Assembly: GCF_041381155.1 (NCBI RefSeq)
Contig: NC_091136.1
Span: forward strand, 47,544,284 to 47,608,283
Direction: 5' to 3'
Length of the DNA: 64,000 nt
From: Argopecten irradians
Lineage: Eukaryota > Mollusca > Bivalvia > Pectinida > Pectinidae
In this document: positions 46,901 through 55,660 of the stretch, piece by piece
Numbering within the stretch: position 1 is the first letter of the stretch
Layout of the letters: every line of letters begins with the position of its first letter
Translations under genes and position numbers: made by a program
Notes under the pieces: generated by a model
What the model was told of the DNA's origin: nothing
Database searches by the model: none
The model's input: the letters and a program-made list of their open reading frames with translations, nothing else

Positions 46901-47984
46901 ATATATTTCACCTTTTAGTTTTTCTGAAGAATTTTAGAAAGATATCCACTGAACCAACAGTCATGAAGAAGTATTTTTTTTTAATTCAAATTCTTGAGTA
47001 TCTATGATGTTTAAAATATTTTGATATGTGGTTTTGCACTGATATATAACATAATAAAGGTTCAGAACAGTATAAGATAAGCATGAGTTATCTCCCATTT
47101 TAATAATCGATTATTACCTTTCATAATCGATAGTCTTTGGAAAAATCATAATCGATCGATCATCGATTAAAATCGAGAATCGGTCCAACACTAACAGAAA
47201 CCATGGTACGCTTCAATTTACAAATGTAGGTCACTACTATCACTTCGGTTCAGTTTTGTTGACATATAAAAACTGTGTTTTCATTGGTCGCCTGAACCTA
47301 GCCGCATCCAATCATAATTTGAAAGCGGGACTTCAATTTTGACATGACATCTGCCAAGGGTTTCAGGAAAAGCATCGGACTGAATACCCTTAATTTGGCT
47401 GGCGAAGTTGGGAAGAGTGTGGCGGGATAAGACCAGATAGCTCAGCGGTAGAACATTCGCTGCCAGCTACATTTTCTTCTCTCCTGTAACAAATGAATTA
47501 ACCTTACCAGAGATTAATAAACTATGTAGTCATCTACCATAATTTATATTAGACAAAAAGTCATTTTCTATTAATTTGAGGTAGTACATATACCTCACTG
47601 CCTGTAGCAGCCTGAATGTACTCTGACCCTTAGGCTAGTAATACTTCATTTAACATTTTGACAGATACTGTATTTATATATTGCAGTCTAACAGACAAAA
47701 TGTTAGTCTTTATGAGAATCAGAAACAGCACCCCTGACCATCCCCTCTTTATTAATGAACATTTTACCCAGTCCACCTAAAAGCAGGAAGCATATATATA
47801 TTATTGTTCGTCTATTAAAGTTATATGTAATGTTATCATGCGAAATTAGATATCATATAAGTACTGTATTGTACGTATTGTAATATTACATGTAGTTGCA
47901 CAATGCCTGCTACCCTAGTCTTCATATTTTTTATTGTCATTCCTCAGTTCTGAAATATTTACCTTTTTCCGATTTTTCCGCCAT
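34938..47984 (-). CDS. SIRT2: SIRT2, NAD-dependent protein deacetylase (complete, 16 exons)
   Basis: SIRT2 removes acetyl and longer acyl groups from lysines (tubulin, histone H4K16 and others) using NAD+; it is mostly cytosolic. Exons: 47984-47963, 45500-45450, 43228-43173, 42635-42623, 42117-41959, 41644-41538, 41218-41162, 40285-40217, 39551-39428, 38752-38684, 37624-37569, 37335-37259, 36874-36820, 36181-36114, 35555-35489, 35249-34938. Phases close to 1362 nt (453 aa; human 389). Seen: [16 protein letters not shown] at 95-110, TQNID at 177-181, catalytic H198 in [15 protein letters not shown] and [10 protein letters not shown]. The zinc cysteines are C206-x2-C209 and C230-x4-C235. [10 protein letters not shown] (52-61) matches the position and spacing of the human export signal. 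The last 103 residues form a Lys/Ser/Thr-rich tail. Exon 4 is a 13-nt microexon. Exons 1-4 are supported by phase and acidic composition more than by conservation. SIRT3 is disfavoured by the C-terminal [14 protein letters not shown] block. Confidence 0.95.
36289..36429. mobile_element. 141-bp Tc1/mariner-like MITE, TA-flanked (SIRT2 intron)
   Basis: CAGTTAAACCT on the left pairs with AGGTTCGACTG on the right, and TA flanks both ends (36287-36288, 36430-36431). Interior AT-rich. No coding potential. Confidence 0.6.
37769..38493. mobile_element. Hairpin-ended repeat, 'caagaggcccatgggcctta' family, long copy
   Basis: The 5' palindrome is aggcccatgggcct and the 3' palindrome 'ctgacccttcgggtcag' followed by 'atgacctaaaa'. 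Four to five internal units of about 150 bp carry 'aagattttagcctatttgac', 'gtgaccttgaatgaaggtca', 'aaacttggtagcccttcatc' and 'ccctgggccttc'. A 'gcacgacgacggacg' tract lies before the 3' hairpin. It lies in SIRT2 intron 10. Confidence 0.78.
38918..39064. repeat. Short AT-rich tandem repeat, about 3 copies of ~52 bp
   Basis: Repeats of 'atatcacatcaatatacaat' and 'gtatctgtataatgtacagt'. In SIRT2 intron 9. Confidence 0.8.
39993..40192. repeat. Dispersed repeat, 'attaacgtcctattaacagc' family, copy 2
   Basis: It has 'tttggtttggttttattagt', 'taaatgtcctattaacagtc' and 'agggtcattttaggacatg', then 'ggaggaaagccagagtacc'. The last motif also occurs at 61330. It lies in SIRT2 intron 8, just beyond exon 8. 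Confidence 0.55.
40930..41388. repeat. ~155-bp direct repeats flanking SIRT2 exon 7
   Basis: The sequence 40930-41092 and its copy at about 41236-41388 share 'aatcaaggaataaatcagaa', 'ctggactcaaataaaagaac' and 'tgtcaaggaaaatatccatt' nearly unchanged. They sit on either side of the 57-nt exon 7. Just beyond the second copy, 'acccagaaacagcatatgtc' resembles the 3' end of exon 6, so a decayed exon fragment was probably duplicated too. Confidence 0.8.
43229..45449. other. SIRT2 intron 2, no gene seen
   Basis: AT-rich intron. Around 44840-45260 there is a decayed interspersed-repeat signature (acaagagacccacaggacct, aagatggtgactttggtggc followed by catctta). It resembles the start and 'ccaagatggc' cores of the hairpin-ended elements elsewhere in the window. 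Confidence 0.4.
46222..46290 (+). repeat. tRNA-like SINE head
   Basis: 'accagatagctctgcagtac' gives an A box and GGTTCAAATCC a B box. The ends (accag/ctggt) can pair over about five bases, but the anticodon arm is poor. A partial relative (agaccagatagctcagcggt) is at 47429. It is more likely a SINE fragment than a tRNA gene. Confidence 0.5.
46436..47424. mobile_element. ~1-kb element with long diverged inverted repeats
   Basis: The left arm has 'caacttcgctagccatggg' and 'ccttggcagatgtcacgtca'. The right arm, reversed, has 'caacttcgccagccaaatta' and 'cccttggcagatgtcatgtc'. Arms are about 80-90 bp and about 75-80% alike by eye. The inner part is occupied by the hAT-like MITE at 46792-47194. 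In SIRT2 intron 1. Confidence 0.65.
46792..47194. mobile_element. hAT-like MITE rich in ATCGATT
   Basis: Ends TTAGTGTTGG and CCAACACTAA are inverted and followed by subterminal 'gaatcggt'/'gaatcggtcc'. The subterminal DNA is packed with ATCGAT and AATCGATT. TAGTGTTGG-type ends are typical of hAT MITEs, but I could not find a clean 8-bp target duplication. Confidence 0.55.
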
Positions 47985-48290
47985 CCCGATTTTGCGTTGA
48001 TAAAAGGATTGTTATATGCATGTAACGTGTCTGAGCGACAATCGACACACACTTGAACTAGCCTATATCAGTAGATCTTTGGTGACAAAACCGAAAGTTA
48101 ATACTTTGTTACTGTACATATGATACAGTCAAGGCGCACTGGGTCGAATCGGTAAAGACTACCTGGCCGATACGGAATCCTAAACAGGCAGATGTTTTTG
48201 ATTTCCTAGTTCAGACTTATGAAATCATCAATATGATAGGCCTATTAGGCCTAGGCTTTAGAACATCGAGTTTTCCAGTGGTAGATCATG
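47985..48290 (-). promoter_or_regulatory. Probable SIRT2 promoter region
   Basis: The 300 bases upstream of the SIRT2 ATG separate it from the nearest repeat. CG-containing sequence occurs around 48000-48060 and 48120-48180. No TATA box is clear. This is positional inference. Confidence 0.35.
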
Positions 48291-48488
48291 GGCCGTTTTC
48301 GTTTATTCGGAACAACCGGTTCGACCGTTGGCTAAAGTCTTTATTTCAAGTATAAATCCTGTCGGACCTGCGGTTTTTTAGTTAGGCCTGTGAGGGCTTT
48401 GAAAACAATATAACATCACCAGGTCCGTCTTTAATAAACAAACGAACAACTAGATCCAACCAGTCAAACCGTATAATCGAAAACGGCC
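48291..48488 (+). mobile_element. MITE, 'ggccgttttcg' family, copy 2
   Basis: Starts 'ggccgttttcgtttattcgg', ends 'ataatcgaaaacggcc'. It lacks a short segment present in the 49061 copy (the 'gccaaggctcgtct' part). Confidence 0.88.
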
Positions 48489-48819
48489 CAGGCTGGTGTA
48501 TTTCACATCACTCAAGGCAACAACAGTGTGAGGCACAAACTTCTAAATTGACCATGATCAGCGTGATTTACACGCTTGATCCAATTCTAATTGGTGGCTC
48601 GGTGGAGCACCTTGGCCAGTATAGTACGGATGAGTTTTAAATTCTAAACATCATTGCAGTTCAAAAGAAAAAAAATAGCTTTTTCTAAAACCGATGTAAA
48701 CTTTGGGTGTCACTTCTAGTGCGATTGATTTTTTTTGCCCCATTACAATATTAGATATTTTTCAGCATTTCTTGCTAAAATTATAAAAGATAAAGAAACA
48801 ATATAGCAGCAGAAACATA

Positions 48820-49031
48820 GGCCGTTTTCGATTATGCGGTTTGACTGGTTGGACCTAATTGTTCGTTTATAAATTAAAGAAGGGCCTGGTGATTTTATAT
48901 TGTTTTCTGACGAGCCTTGACAAAGCCCTTACAGGCCTGTATCATAAACTACAGGTCCGTCAGGATTTATACTTGAAATAATGACTTTTACAAACGGTCG
49001 AACCGGTTGTTCCGAATAAACGAAAACGGCC
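48820..49031 (-). mobile_element. MITE, 'ggccgttttcg' family, copy 3 (inverted)
   Basis: Reverse orientation: starts 'ggccgttttcgattatgcgg' and ends 'cgaataaacgaaaacggcc'. The interior matches the other copies (ctgacgagccttgacaaagc, ttacaggcctgtatcataaa). Confidence 0.88.
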
Positions 49032-49060
49032 CTAGACAAATATGTTTCTGATAGCAGATC

Positions 49061-49272
49061 GGCCGTTTTCGTTTATTCGGAACAACCGGTTCGACCGTTG
49101 GTTAAAGTAATTATTTCAAGTATAAATCCCGACGGACCTGCAGTTTTTGATACAGGCCTGTGAGGGCTTTGCCAAGGCTCGTCTGAAAACAATGTAAAAT
49201 CACCAGGTCCGTCTGTAATTAATAAACGAATAACTAGATCCAACCAGCCAAACCGTATAATCGAAAACGGCC
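49061..49272 (+). mobile_element. MITE, 'ggccgttttcg' family, copy 4
   Basis: Full-length copy with 'ggccgttttcgtttattcgg' and 'ataatcgaaaacggcc' ends and the interior 'gatacaggcctgtgaggg'. It lies 29 bases from the inverted copy 3, so the two could form a large hairpin. Confidence 0.9.
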
Positions 49273-49457
49273 ATATATCTAAATAGAGATTATAATTTAA
49301 CACTTAAATGCTTAATTGATACATGATTTACAGCAAAAATTATCTGTATATGGTAAATGTCGTCGCACAGGCGATTTTAGTGGAAAAAATGAATGTGAAA
49401 CAGGAGGCAGAACTTTCGCCTCTCTACAAAGCGCAAGAGAAACCATAGAACTCTTAA

Positions 49458-49813
49458 AGATGCTCCACCGCTGACAAATGGTATTTTTTCACTATCAAAA
49501 ACAGAAGCAGGCGATCTGGTATTTTTCTTCAGTTACAAAAGTTACTTACTTCACACCATTACCACCATTGAAAAGTTTGAGCTTCTAATTTTACTTAAAG
49601 TTTAAAATATAAAAAATAATTAATTGCATCCCGAAAAAATTCCCTGGCACTATATCCTATATGGAATGAATTACTGATTGCGCATGCACCAAAAGCAAAA
49701 GAATTTTTTTTATATTATATTTTGTGTTAATTAGACATAAATATACACGATTAAACACTAATTATTGTTCAAATGATGAGTATCATTTTTGCTCTGTCGG
49801 CGGTGGAGCATCT
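49458..49813. mobile_element. 356-bp MITE flanked by TTAA
   Basis: AGATGCTCCACCGCTGACA on the left is inverted as TGTCGGCGGTGGAGCATCT on the right, a near-perfect 19-bp terminal repeat. Both ends abut TTAA (49454-49457 and 49814-49817), the target of piggyBac-type transposons. The interior is AT-rich and non-coding. Confidence 0.8.
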
Positions 49814-49817
49814 TTAA

Positions 49818-50550
49818 CTTTACCACATTTTTTAACATGACAAGATGCCACAAATACAAATCATTTTTTGAAAATTACTAAAACTCACTCACGTATAAAA
49901 CACTTATTTTATTTTGTGTGATTGTAATAGTACGCTGTTCAGGCCATTTTAGACGTATTTATAATTTAGGGGTCTGGATCAAATTTTGCTAAAGATATTA
50001 TTCTACATAGTACTATACCCCAATTTGGATGTTATTTTTATCTATTTCTCAGATCACTGTGACTGAGATGATTGAAAATCTGAAGTTGAAAATGGAAAAT
50101 GAAAATATGAAAACTAAGAGAGAACACATACAAAACGTAGATCAAATAGTTTTAAGGAATGTGTATAACAAAAACAGATCCTAGACATTACTTTGTAAAA
50201 ATCTCAGTCCACACATGAACTATCCTTTTTCCAAATTGACAGAAAATTTGACTGGGAAATTGAAGTTTCGTAGTCTCAAATGCATTATACTGAAGTAATG
50301 TACGAATACCAGTTTAGTACCCGAAGAGAAATAAATCACAGTGGCAGGACAGGAAATGTTTTCCATATGCAATTATACTAAATGTAAGACCAGTAAAATT
50401 ATAAAGCTGATTATCGAATTTTTTCAATAAATATCTGAATAAGACCACATGTTGAGCACGCATGGAATCCACGCAACGACCAAAAAGGACCAAGTTAATA
50501 TGATTGTTAGCAGATATATTTAGGGACAGATTGGACTCAATTTAGCATAT
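49818..50550. other. Intergenic, nothing recognised
   Basis: AT-rich DNA between the TTAA-flanked MITE and the foldback element. No gene, RNA or repeat boundary seen. Confidence 0.5.
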
Positions 50551-52906
50551 CTACGGTGGCTGATTTGTGCCATTTCGTCTTTTCGTCTTTTCGCCCCGAA
50601 AAGACGAGAATTAAGAAACCTTAATTTTCGTCTTTTCGTCTTTTCGCCCCGAAAAGACGAAATTTAACAACTTTAAATTTCGTCTTTTCGCCGCGAAAAG
50701 ACGAAAAGACGAAAAGTCAAACACGAAAAGACGAAAGTGATACACGCTAATTAGCGACTTTGATTCTCGTCTTTTCGCCTTCAAAATTCTCGTCTTTTCG
50801 TCTTTTCGTCTTTTCGCCCCGAAAAGACGAAAATTAACAAACCTTAATTTTCGTCTTTTCGTCTTTTCGTCTTTTCGCCCCGAAAACACGAAATTTAACA
50901 AACCTTAAATTTCGTCTTTTCGTCTTTTCGCCCCGAAAAGACGAAAATTAACAAACCTTAATTTTCGTCTTTTCGTCTTTTCGCCCCGAAAAGACGAAAT
51001 TTAACAACTTTAAATTTCGTCTTTTCGCCGCGAAAAGACGAAAAGACGAAAAGTCAAACACGAAAAGACGAAAGTGATACACGCTAATTAGCGACTTTGA
51101 TTCTCGTCTTTTCGCCTTCAAAATTCTCGTCTTTTCGTCTTTTCGTCTTTTCGCCCCGAAAAGACGAAAATTAACAAACCTTAATTTTCGTCTTTTCGTC
51201 TTTTCGCCCCGAAAACACGAAATTTAACAAACCTTAAATTTCGTCTTTTCGTCTTTTCGCCCCGAAAAGACGAAAATTAACAAACCTTAATTTTCGTCTT
51301 TTCGTCTTTTCGCCCCGAAAAGACGAAATTTAACAAACCTTAATTTTCGTCTTTTCGTCTTTTCGCCCCGAAAAGACGAAATTAACAAACCTTAAATTTC
51401 GTCTTTCTTTTCGCCCCGAAAAGACGAAAATTAACAAACCTTAATTTTCGTCTTTTCGTCTTTTCGTCTTTTCGCCCCGAAAAGACGAAATTTAACAAAC
51501 CTTAATTTTCGTCTTTTCGTCTTTTCGCCCCGAAAAGACGAAAATTAACAAACCTTAAATTTCGTCTTTTCGTCTTTTCGCCCCGAAAAGACGAAAATTA
51601 ACAAACCTTAATTTTCGTCTTTTCGTCTTTTCGCCTTCCGGTCTGGTGTGGAAGTCATTTTGAAATCTTTTTATCTTAATATTGACTTAATTGTTCAATA
51701 TAGAAGCATCAAAGTAGTTTATGATAACAATCGATTTATTAAATTGATAGTATTACAAGTATCTTCATCAATAACTAAGATATAAAGTTTTAAAACAGAA
51801 GTCAACATGTTTGTTTACAGCAGTTACGTAGATTTCTCACACGTGGCATATGCCACGTGCCACTAACAGATTCATCATTCCGCAAATCCTTTAGCGTGAT
51901 TGATACATTTTTTTAAAATTCATTAATATCTTATTTTTTGTGTTCTAATCGCCCTCTTTAGCAATTACGCTTATCAAAACATTGCCGTGTATATGTAAGG
52001 ACCATAATGAACTTAAAATGCTAAACATAGCACTTACAGGAGTTGCCTCCCCTACACAACTTGGAAAAAAAAGTTGTCGGCGGGTATTATTTGAAAGCGT
52101 TTGAACCACGGATAAACTTGTTAACAAAATAATTTATGAAAGACAACTCGTGAAGACTTTGAGTTTAAAGGAAGGACTTATACCAAGAAATTGCTCAAAT
52201 ACAGTTAATTATAACAGTCAATCAGTAGGTACAAGGTACTGTGTATTATTTGAAAAGACATTTTGACTACATACATGACATGGTCTTCATTATAATTTTA
52301 CATTAGAAATTACATTGTAATCTCCGTCGTATATGATAGATGACAAAGTATATCTGTAATTTGTATTTTTTCGGGGGGCGAAAAGACGAAAAGACGAAAA
52401 TTAAGGTTTGTTAATTTTCGTCTTTTCGCCCCGAAAAGACGAAAAGACGAAATTTTAGGTTTGTTAATTTTCGTCTTTTCGGGGCGAAAAGACGAAAAGA
52501 CGAAATTTAAGGTTTGTTAATTTTCGGTCTTTTCGGGGCGAAAAGACGAAAAGACGAAAATTAAGGTGTGTTAATTTTCGTCTTTTCGGGGCGAAAAGAC
52601 GAAAGAGAAATTTAAGGTTTGTAATTTTCGTCTTTTCGGGGCGAAAAGACGAAAAGACGAAAAGACGAGATTTTTGAAGGCGAAAAGACGAAAATTAAAG
52701 GCGCTATTAGCGTGCTTCACTTTCGTCTTTTCGTGTTTGACTTTTCGTCTTTTCGTCTTTTCGCCGCGCGAAAAGACGAAATTTAAATTTGTTAATTTTC
52801 GTCTTTTCGGGGCGAAAAGACGAAAAGACGAGAATTAAGATATTTAATTTTCGTCTTTTCGGGGCGAAAAGACGAAAAGACGAAATGGCATAAATCAGCC
52901 ACCGTA
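50551..52906. mobile_element. 2.36-kb foldback-like element made of GACGAAAA palindromes
   Basis: Ends are inverted: 'tacggtggctgatttgtgcc' at the left and 'ggcataaatcagccaccgta' at the right, and both continue into CATTTCGTCTTTT. The left arm (about 50571-51635) and right arm (about 52375-52886) are built of GACGAAAA/TTTTCGTC runs. These alternate two small hairpins: CGAAAAG around ccc/ggg, and TTAATTT around ggtttg. The ~740-bp middle is ordinary AT-rich DNA without an ORF. CATAT at 50546-50550 and 52907-52911 is a candidate 5-bp target duplication. A landmark (gtgatacacgctaattagcg) occurs twice in the left arm, 336 bp apart. An inverted relative occurs once in the right arm, near 52690-52730. 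Foldback class is inference. Confidence 0.8.
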
Positions 52907-52918
52907 CATATCGGACAC

Positions 52919-52968
52919 TAGTGCCGTATTCCCGACTGTCGGATAACGTCGTCAGTACTAGTGGCGAG
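52919..52968 (+). repeat. Single stray copy of the 40-bp array unit
   Basis: 'tgccgtattcccgactgtcg' then 'gataacgtcgtcagtactag' matches the unit of the array at 58267-59062. It stands alone 13 bases beyond the foldback element. Confidence 0.8.
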
Positions 52969-53303
52969 ACTCGCAAATGTGCGTTTACAGGTATGAACGT
53001 GTACGTGACGTGCGCTCGTGTGTACATGTACAACTGTGCATATAAGCGTCTCAGAGCTAGATCAATTTTCTCAAGTAAACGTCAACATGACAAGACAAGA
53101 ATTAAAGTGTATGTTTCTACAACGAATTAAACAGATGTATACGGTCAATGAAAAGCTCCTGAAGTTGTTGATGTTGTGATAGACTATAAATACGCCTATA
53201 TATTGCACAACGCTCGCACCTCGTCGAAGACACGATCCTTCATCTTGACTGTACGTGTGCGCACACGTATTACTACGAGCTATTTTGGTATGTTTACGTT
53301 ATA
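52969..53303. other. Intergenic, nothing recognised
   Basis: CG-containing, somewhat less AT-rich stretch between two repeats. It has small unsupported ORFs only. Confidence 0.45.
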
Positions 53304-54741
53304 GCTCACCGGCCCTTCGAGGTGAGCTTATGTCATGGCGCGGCGTCCGTCGTCCGTCCGTCAACATTTCCTTTAAATCGCTACTAGTCATAGAGTTCTG
53401 CATGGATTGTAACCAAATTTGGCCACAAACATCCTTGGGGGAAGGGGAACAGAACTTGTATAAAGTTTGGCTCTGACCCCCCGGGGGCAGGAGGGGCGGG
53501 GCCCAATAGGGGAAATAGAGGTAAATCCTATAAATCGCTACTTGTCCTAGAGTTCTGCATGGATTTTAACCAAATTTGGCCACAAACATCCTTGGGGGAA
53601 GGGGAACAGAATTTGTATAAAGTTTGGCTCTGACCCCCCGGGGGCAGGAGGGGCGGGGCCCAATAGGGGAAATAGAGGTAAATCCTATAAATCGCTACTT
53701 GTCCTAGAGTTCTGCATGGATTGTAATAAATTCGGCCACAAACATCCTTGGGGGAAGGGGAACAGAACTTGTATAAAGTTTGGCTCTGACCCCCCGGGGG
53801 CAGGAGGGGCGGGGAACAATAGGGGAAATAGAGGTAAATCCTATAAATCGCTACTTGTTCTAGAGTTCTGCATGGATTTTAACCAAATTTGGCCACAAAC
53901 ATCCTTGGGGGAAGGGGAACAGAACTTGTATAAAGTTTGGCTCTGACCCCCGGGGGCAGGAGGGGCGGAGCCCAATAGGGAAAATAGAGGTAAATCCTAT
54001 AAATCGCTACTTGTTCTAGAGTTCTGCATGGATTGTAACCAAATTTGGCCACAAACATCTTTGGGGGAAGGGGAACAGAACTTGTATAAAGTTTGGCTCT
54101 GACCCCCCAGGGGCAGGAGGGGCGGGGCCCAATAGGGGAAATAGAGGTAAATCCTATAAATCGCTACTTGTCCTAGAGTTCTGCATGGATTGTAACCAAA
54201 TTTGGCCACAAACATCCTTGGGGGAAGGGGAACAGAACTTGTATAAAGTTTGGCTCTGACTCCCCGGGGGCAGGAGGGGCGGGGCCCAATAGGGGAAATA
54301 GAGGTAAATCCTATAAATCGCTACTTGTCCTAGAGTTCTGCATGGATTGTAACCAAATTTGGCCACAAACATCCTTGGGGGAAGGGGAACAGAACTTGTA
54401 TAAAGTTTGGCTCTGACCCCCCGGGGGCAGGAGGGGCGGGGCCTATACTAATAGGGGAAATTGAGGTAAATCCTATAAATCGCTACTTGTCCTAGAGTTC
54501 TGCATGGATTGTAACCAAATTTGGCCACAAACATCCTTGGGGGAAGGGGAACAGAACTTGTATAAAGTTTGGCTCTGACCCCCCGTGGGCAGGAGGGGTG
54601 GGGCCCAATAGGGGAAATAGAGGTAAATCTTATAAATAGCTACTTGTCCTAGAGTTCTGCTTATATTGTGGCCAAATTTGGCCACAAACATCCATGGGGG
54701 AAGGGGGGAAGGCGATACAGGCCCTCTGGGCCTCTTGTTTA
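53304..54741. mobile_element. Hairpin-ended element with 157-bp tandem core (about 8-9 units)
   Basis: It opens with the palindrome 'agctcaccggcccttcgagg' continuing 'tgagct' and closes with 'ggccctctgggcctcttgtt'. Core units of 157 bp repeat nearly exactly. Each has 'aaatcgctacttgtcctaga', 'gttctgcatggattgtaacc', 'ggccacaaacatccttgggg', 'acttgtataaagtttggctc' and 'gggggcaggaggggcggggc'. A 'cgtccgtcgtccgtccgtc' tract follows the first hairpin. Short ORFs inside it are by-products. Confidence 0.85.
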
Positions 54742-54758
54742 ATTAAAGTTTGGCCATA

Positions 54759-54901
54759 CCAAAGGAGTTTGACGTTCTGCCAATAATATGTAGTATACAT
54801 GTATAAAAAATACCCCTATATACTATATATATAGTATATAGGGGTATTTTTATATATATATTTATACTATATATTATTGACAGAACGTCAAACTCCTTTG
54901 G
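54759..54901. mobile_element. 143-bp hairpin MITE
   Basis: Left arm 'ccaaaggagtttgacgttct' and right arm 'agaacgtcaaactcctttgg' are perfect inverses. The centre is the palindrome tacccctatatac/gtatataggggta. It directly follows the 157-bp-unit element. Confidence 0.88.
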
Positions 54902-55660
54902 CCATATATTCACGTCATTTTTCATTGGAATACGGGCGTATCATGTCCAATAAATACTCAGTTTCGTACTTGATAAGTCAATTAGTTCCATTTGTTTTTG
55001 ATAGCCCCGGTTTAATTGGTATTTTATTATATAGTAAATCAACTGTACATGTATGCGTTGTCGCCACGCTCAACTACATGACCTGCATTCTAATAATCTG
55101 TTCTTTTTTTCATTACAAATTGTTATAATATAAAGTAAACTGTGTCCTTAATTAGTACATTTCAGGTGTCATGTGGCTGCATTTAGTGCCTTGGTGTTTA
55201 ATTATAAGTAAACTGAATATATACAACTGTACTGTACGACCATATATATATGCATCTATGTTCAATTACGGTGTACATGTATATATGAATTACAATATGA
55301 TATTCATATACAGTGTATATATTTTATAATCATAAATAATTATAAGTCAGCTGAATAAATCGTACCTGTACTCTGCATATATACATGTATCTATGTTCAG
55401 TACACGAAGTTGGATTCCAACTCAACATAGTTTTATATCTTTATATCATCTTTTTCTATTTTATTGGTCTATAAGTAAACCAAATATACCGTACCACTGT
55501 ACCGTACGACTTTATATACATGTATCTATGCTTAGTCCATGTATGTGAATTTCAACTCAATATAGTTATTTATATATCTATATTATATCATATATGCATG
55601 TATCTGTGTTTATTACATGAATGAAGGATTCAAATATATGTCCATATAATTTATATATTT
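54902..55660. other. AT-rich intergenic DNA
   Basis: Very AT-rich, with repeated 'tacatgtatctatg', 'agtaaactgaatata' and 'gtaccactgtaccgtacgac'-like phrases about 130 bp apart, suggesting a decayed tandem repeat. No gene. Confidence 0.45.

Noticed and set aside
50611..50901. Lys/Arg-rich minus-strand ORF in the foldback element
   Set aside because: Reads through GACGAAAA repeats; composition is entirely due to the 8-bp word. The ORF at 52707-53033 likewise.
53716..54691. Repeated 72-76-codon ORFs on both strands
   Set aside because: The same fragment recurring in each 157-bp unit; no start or domain evidence.
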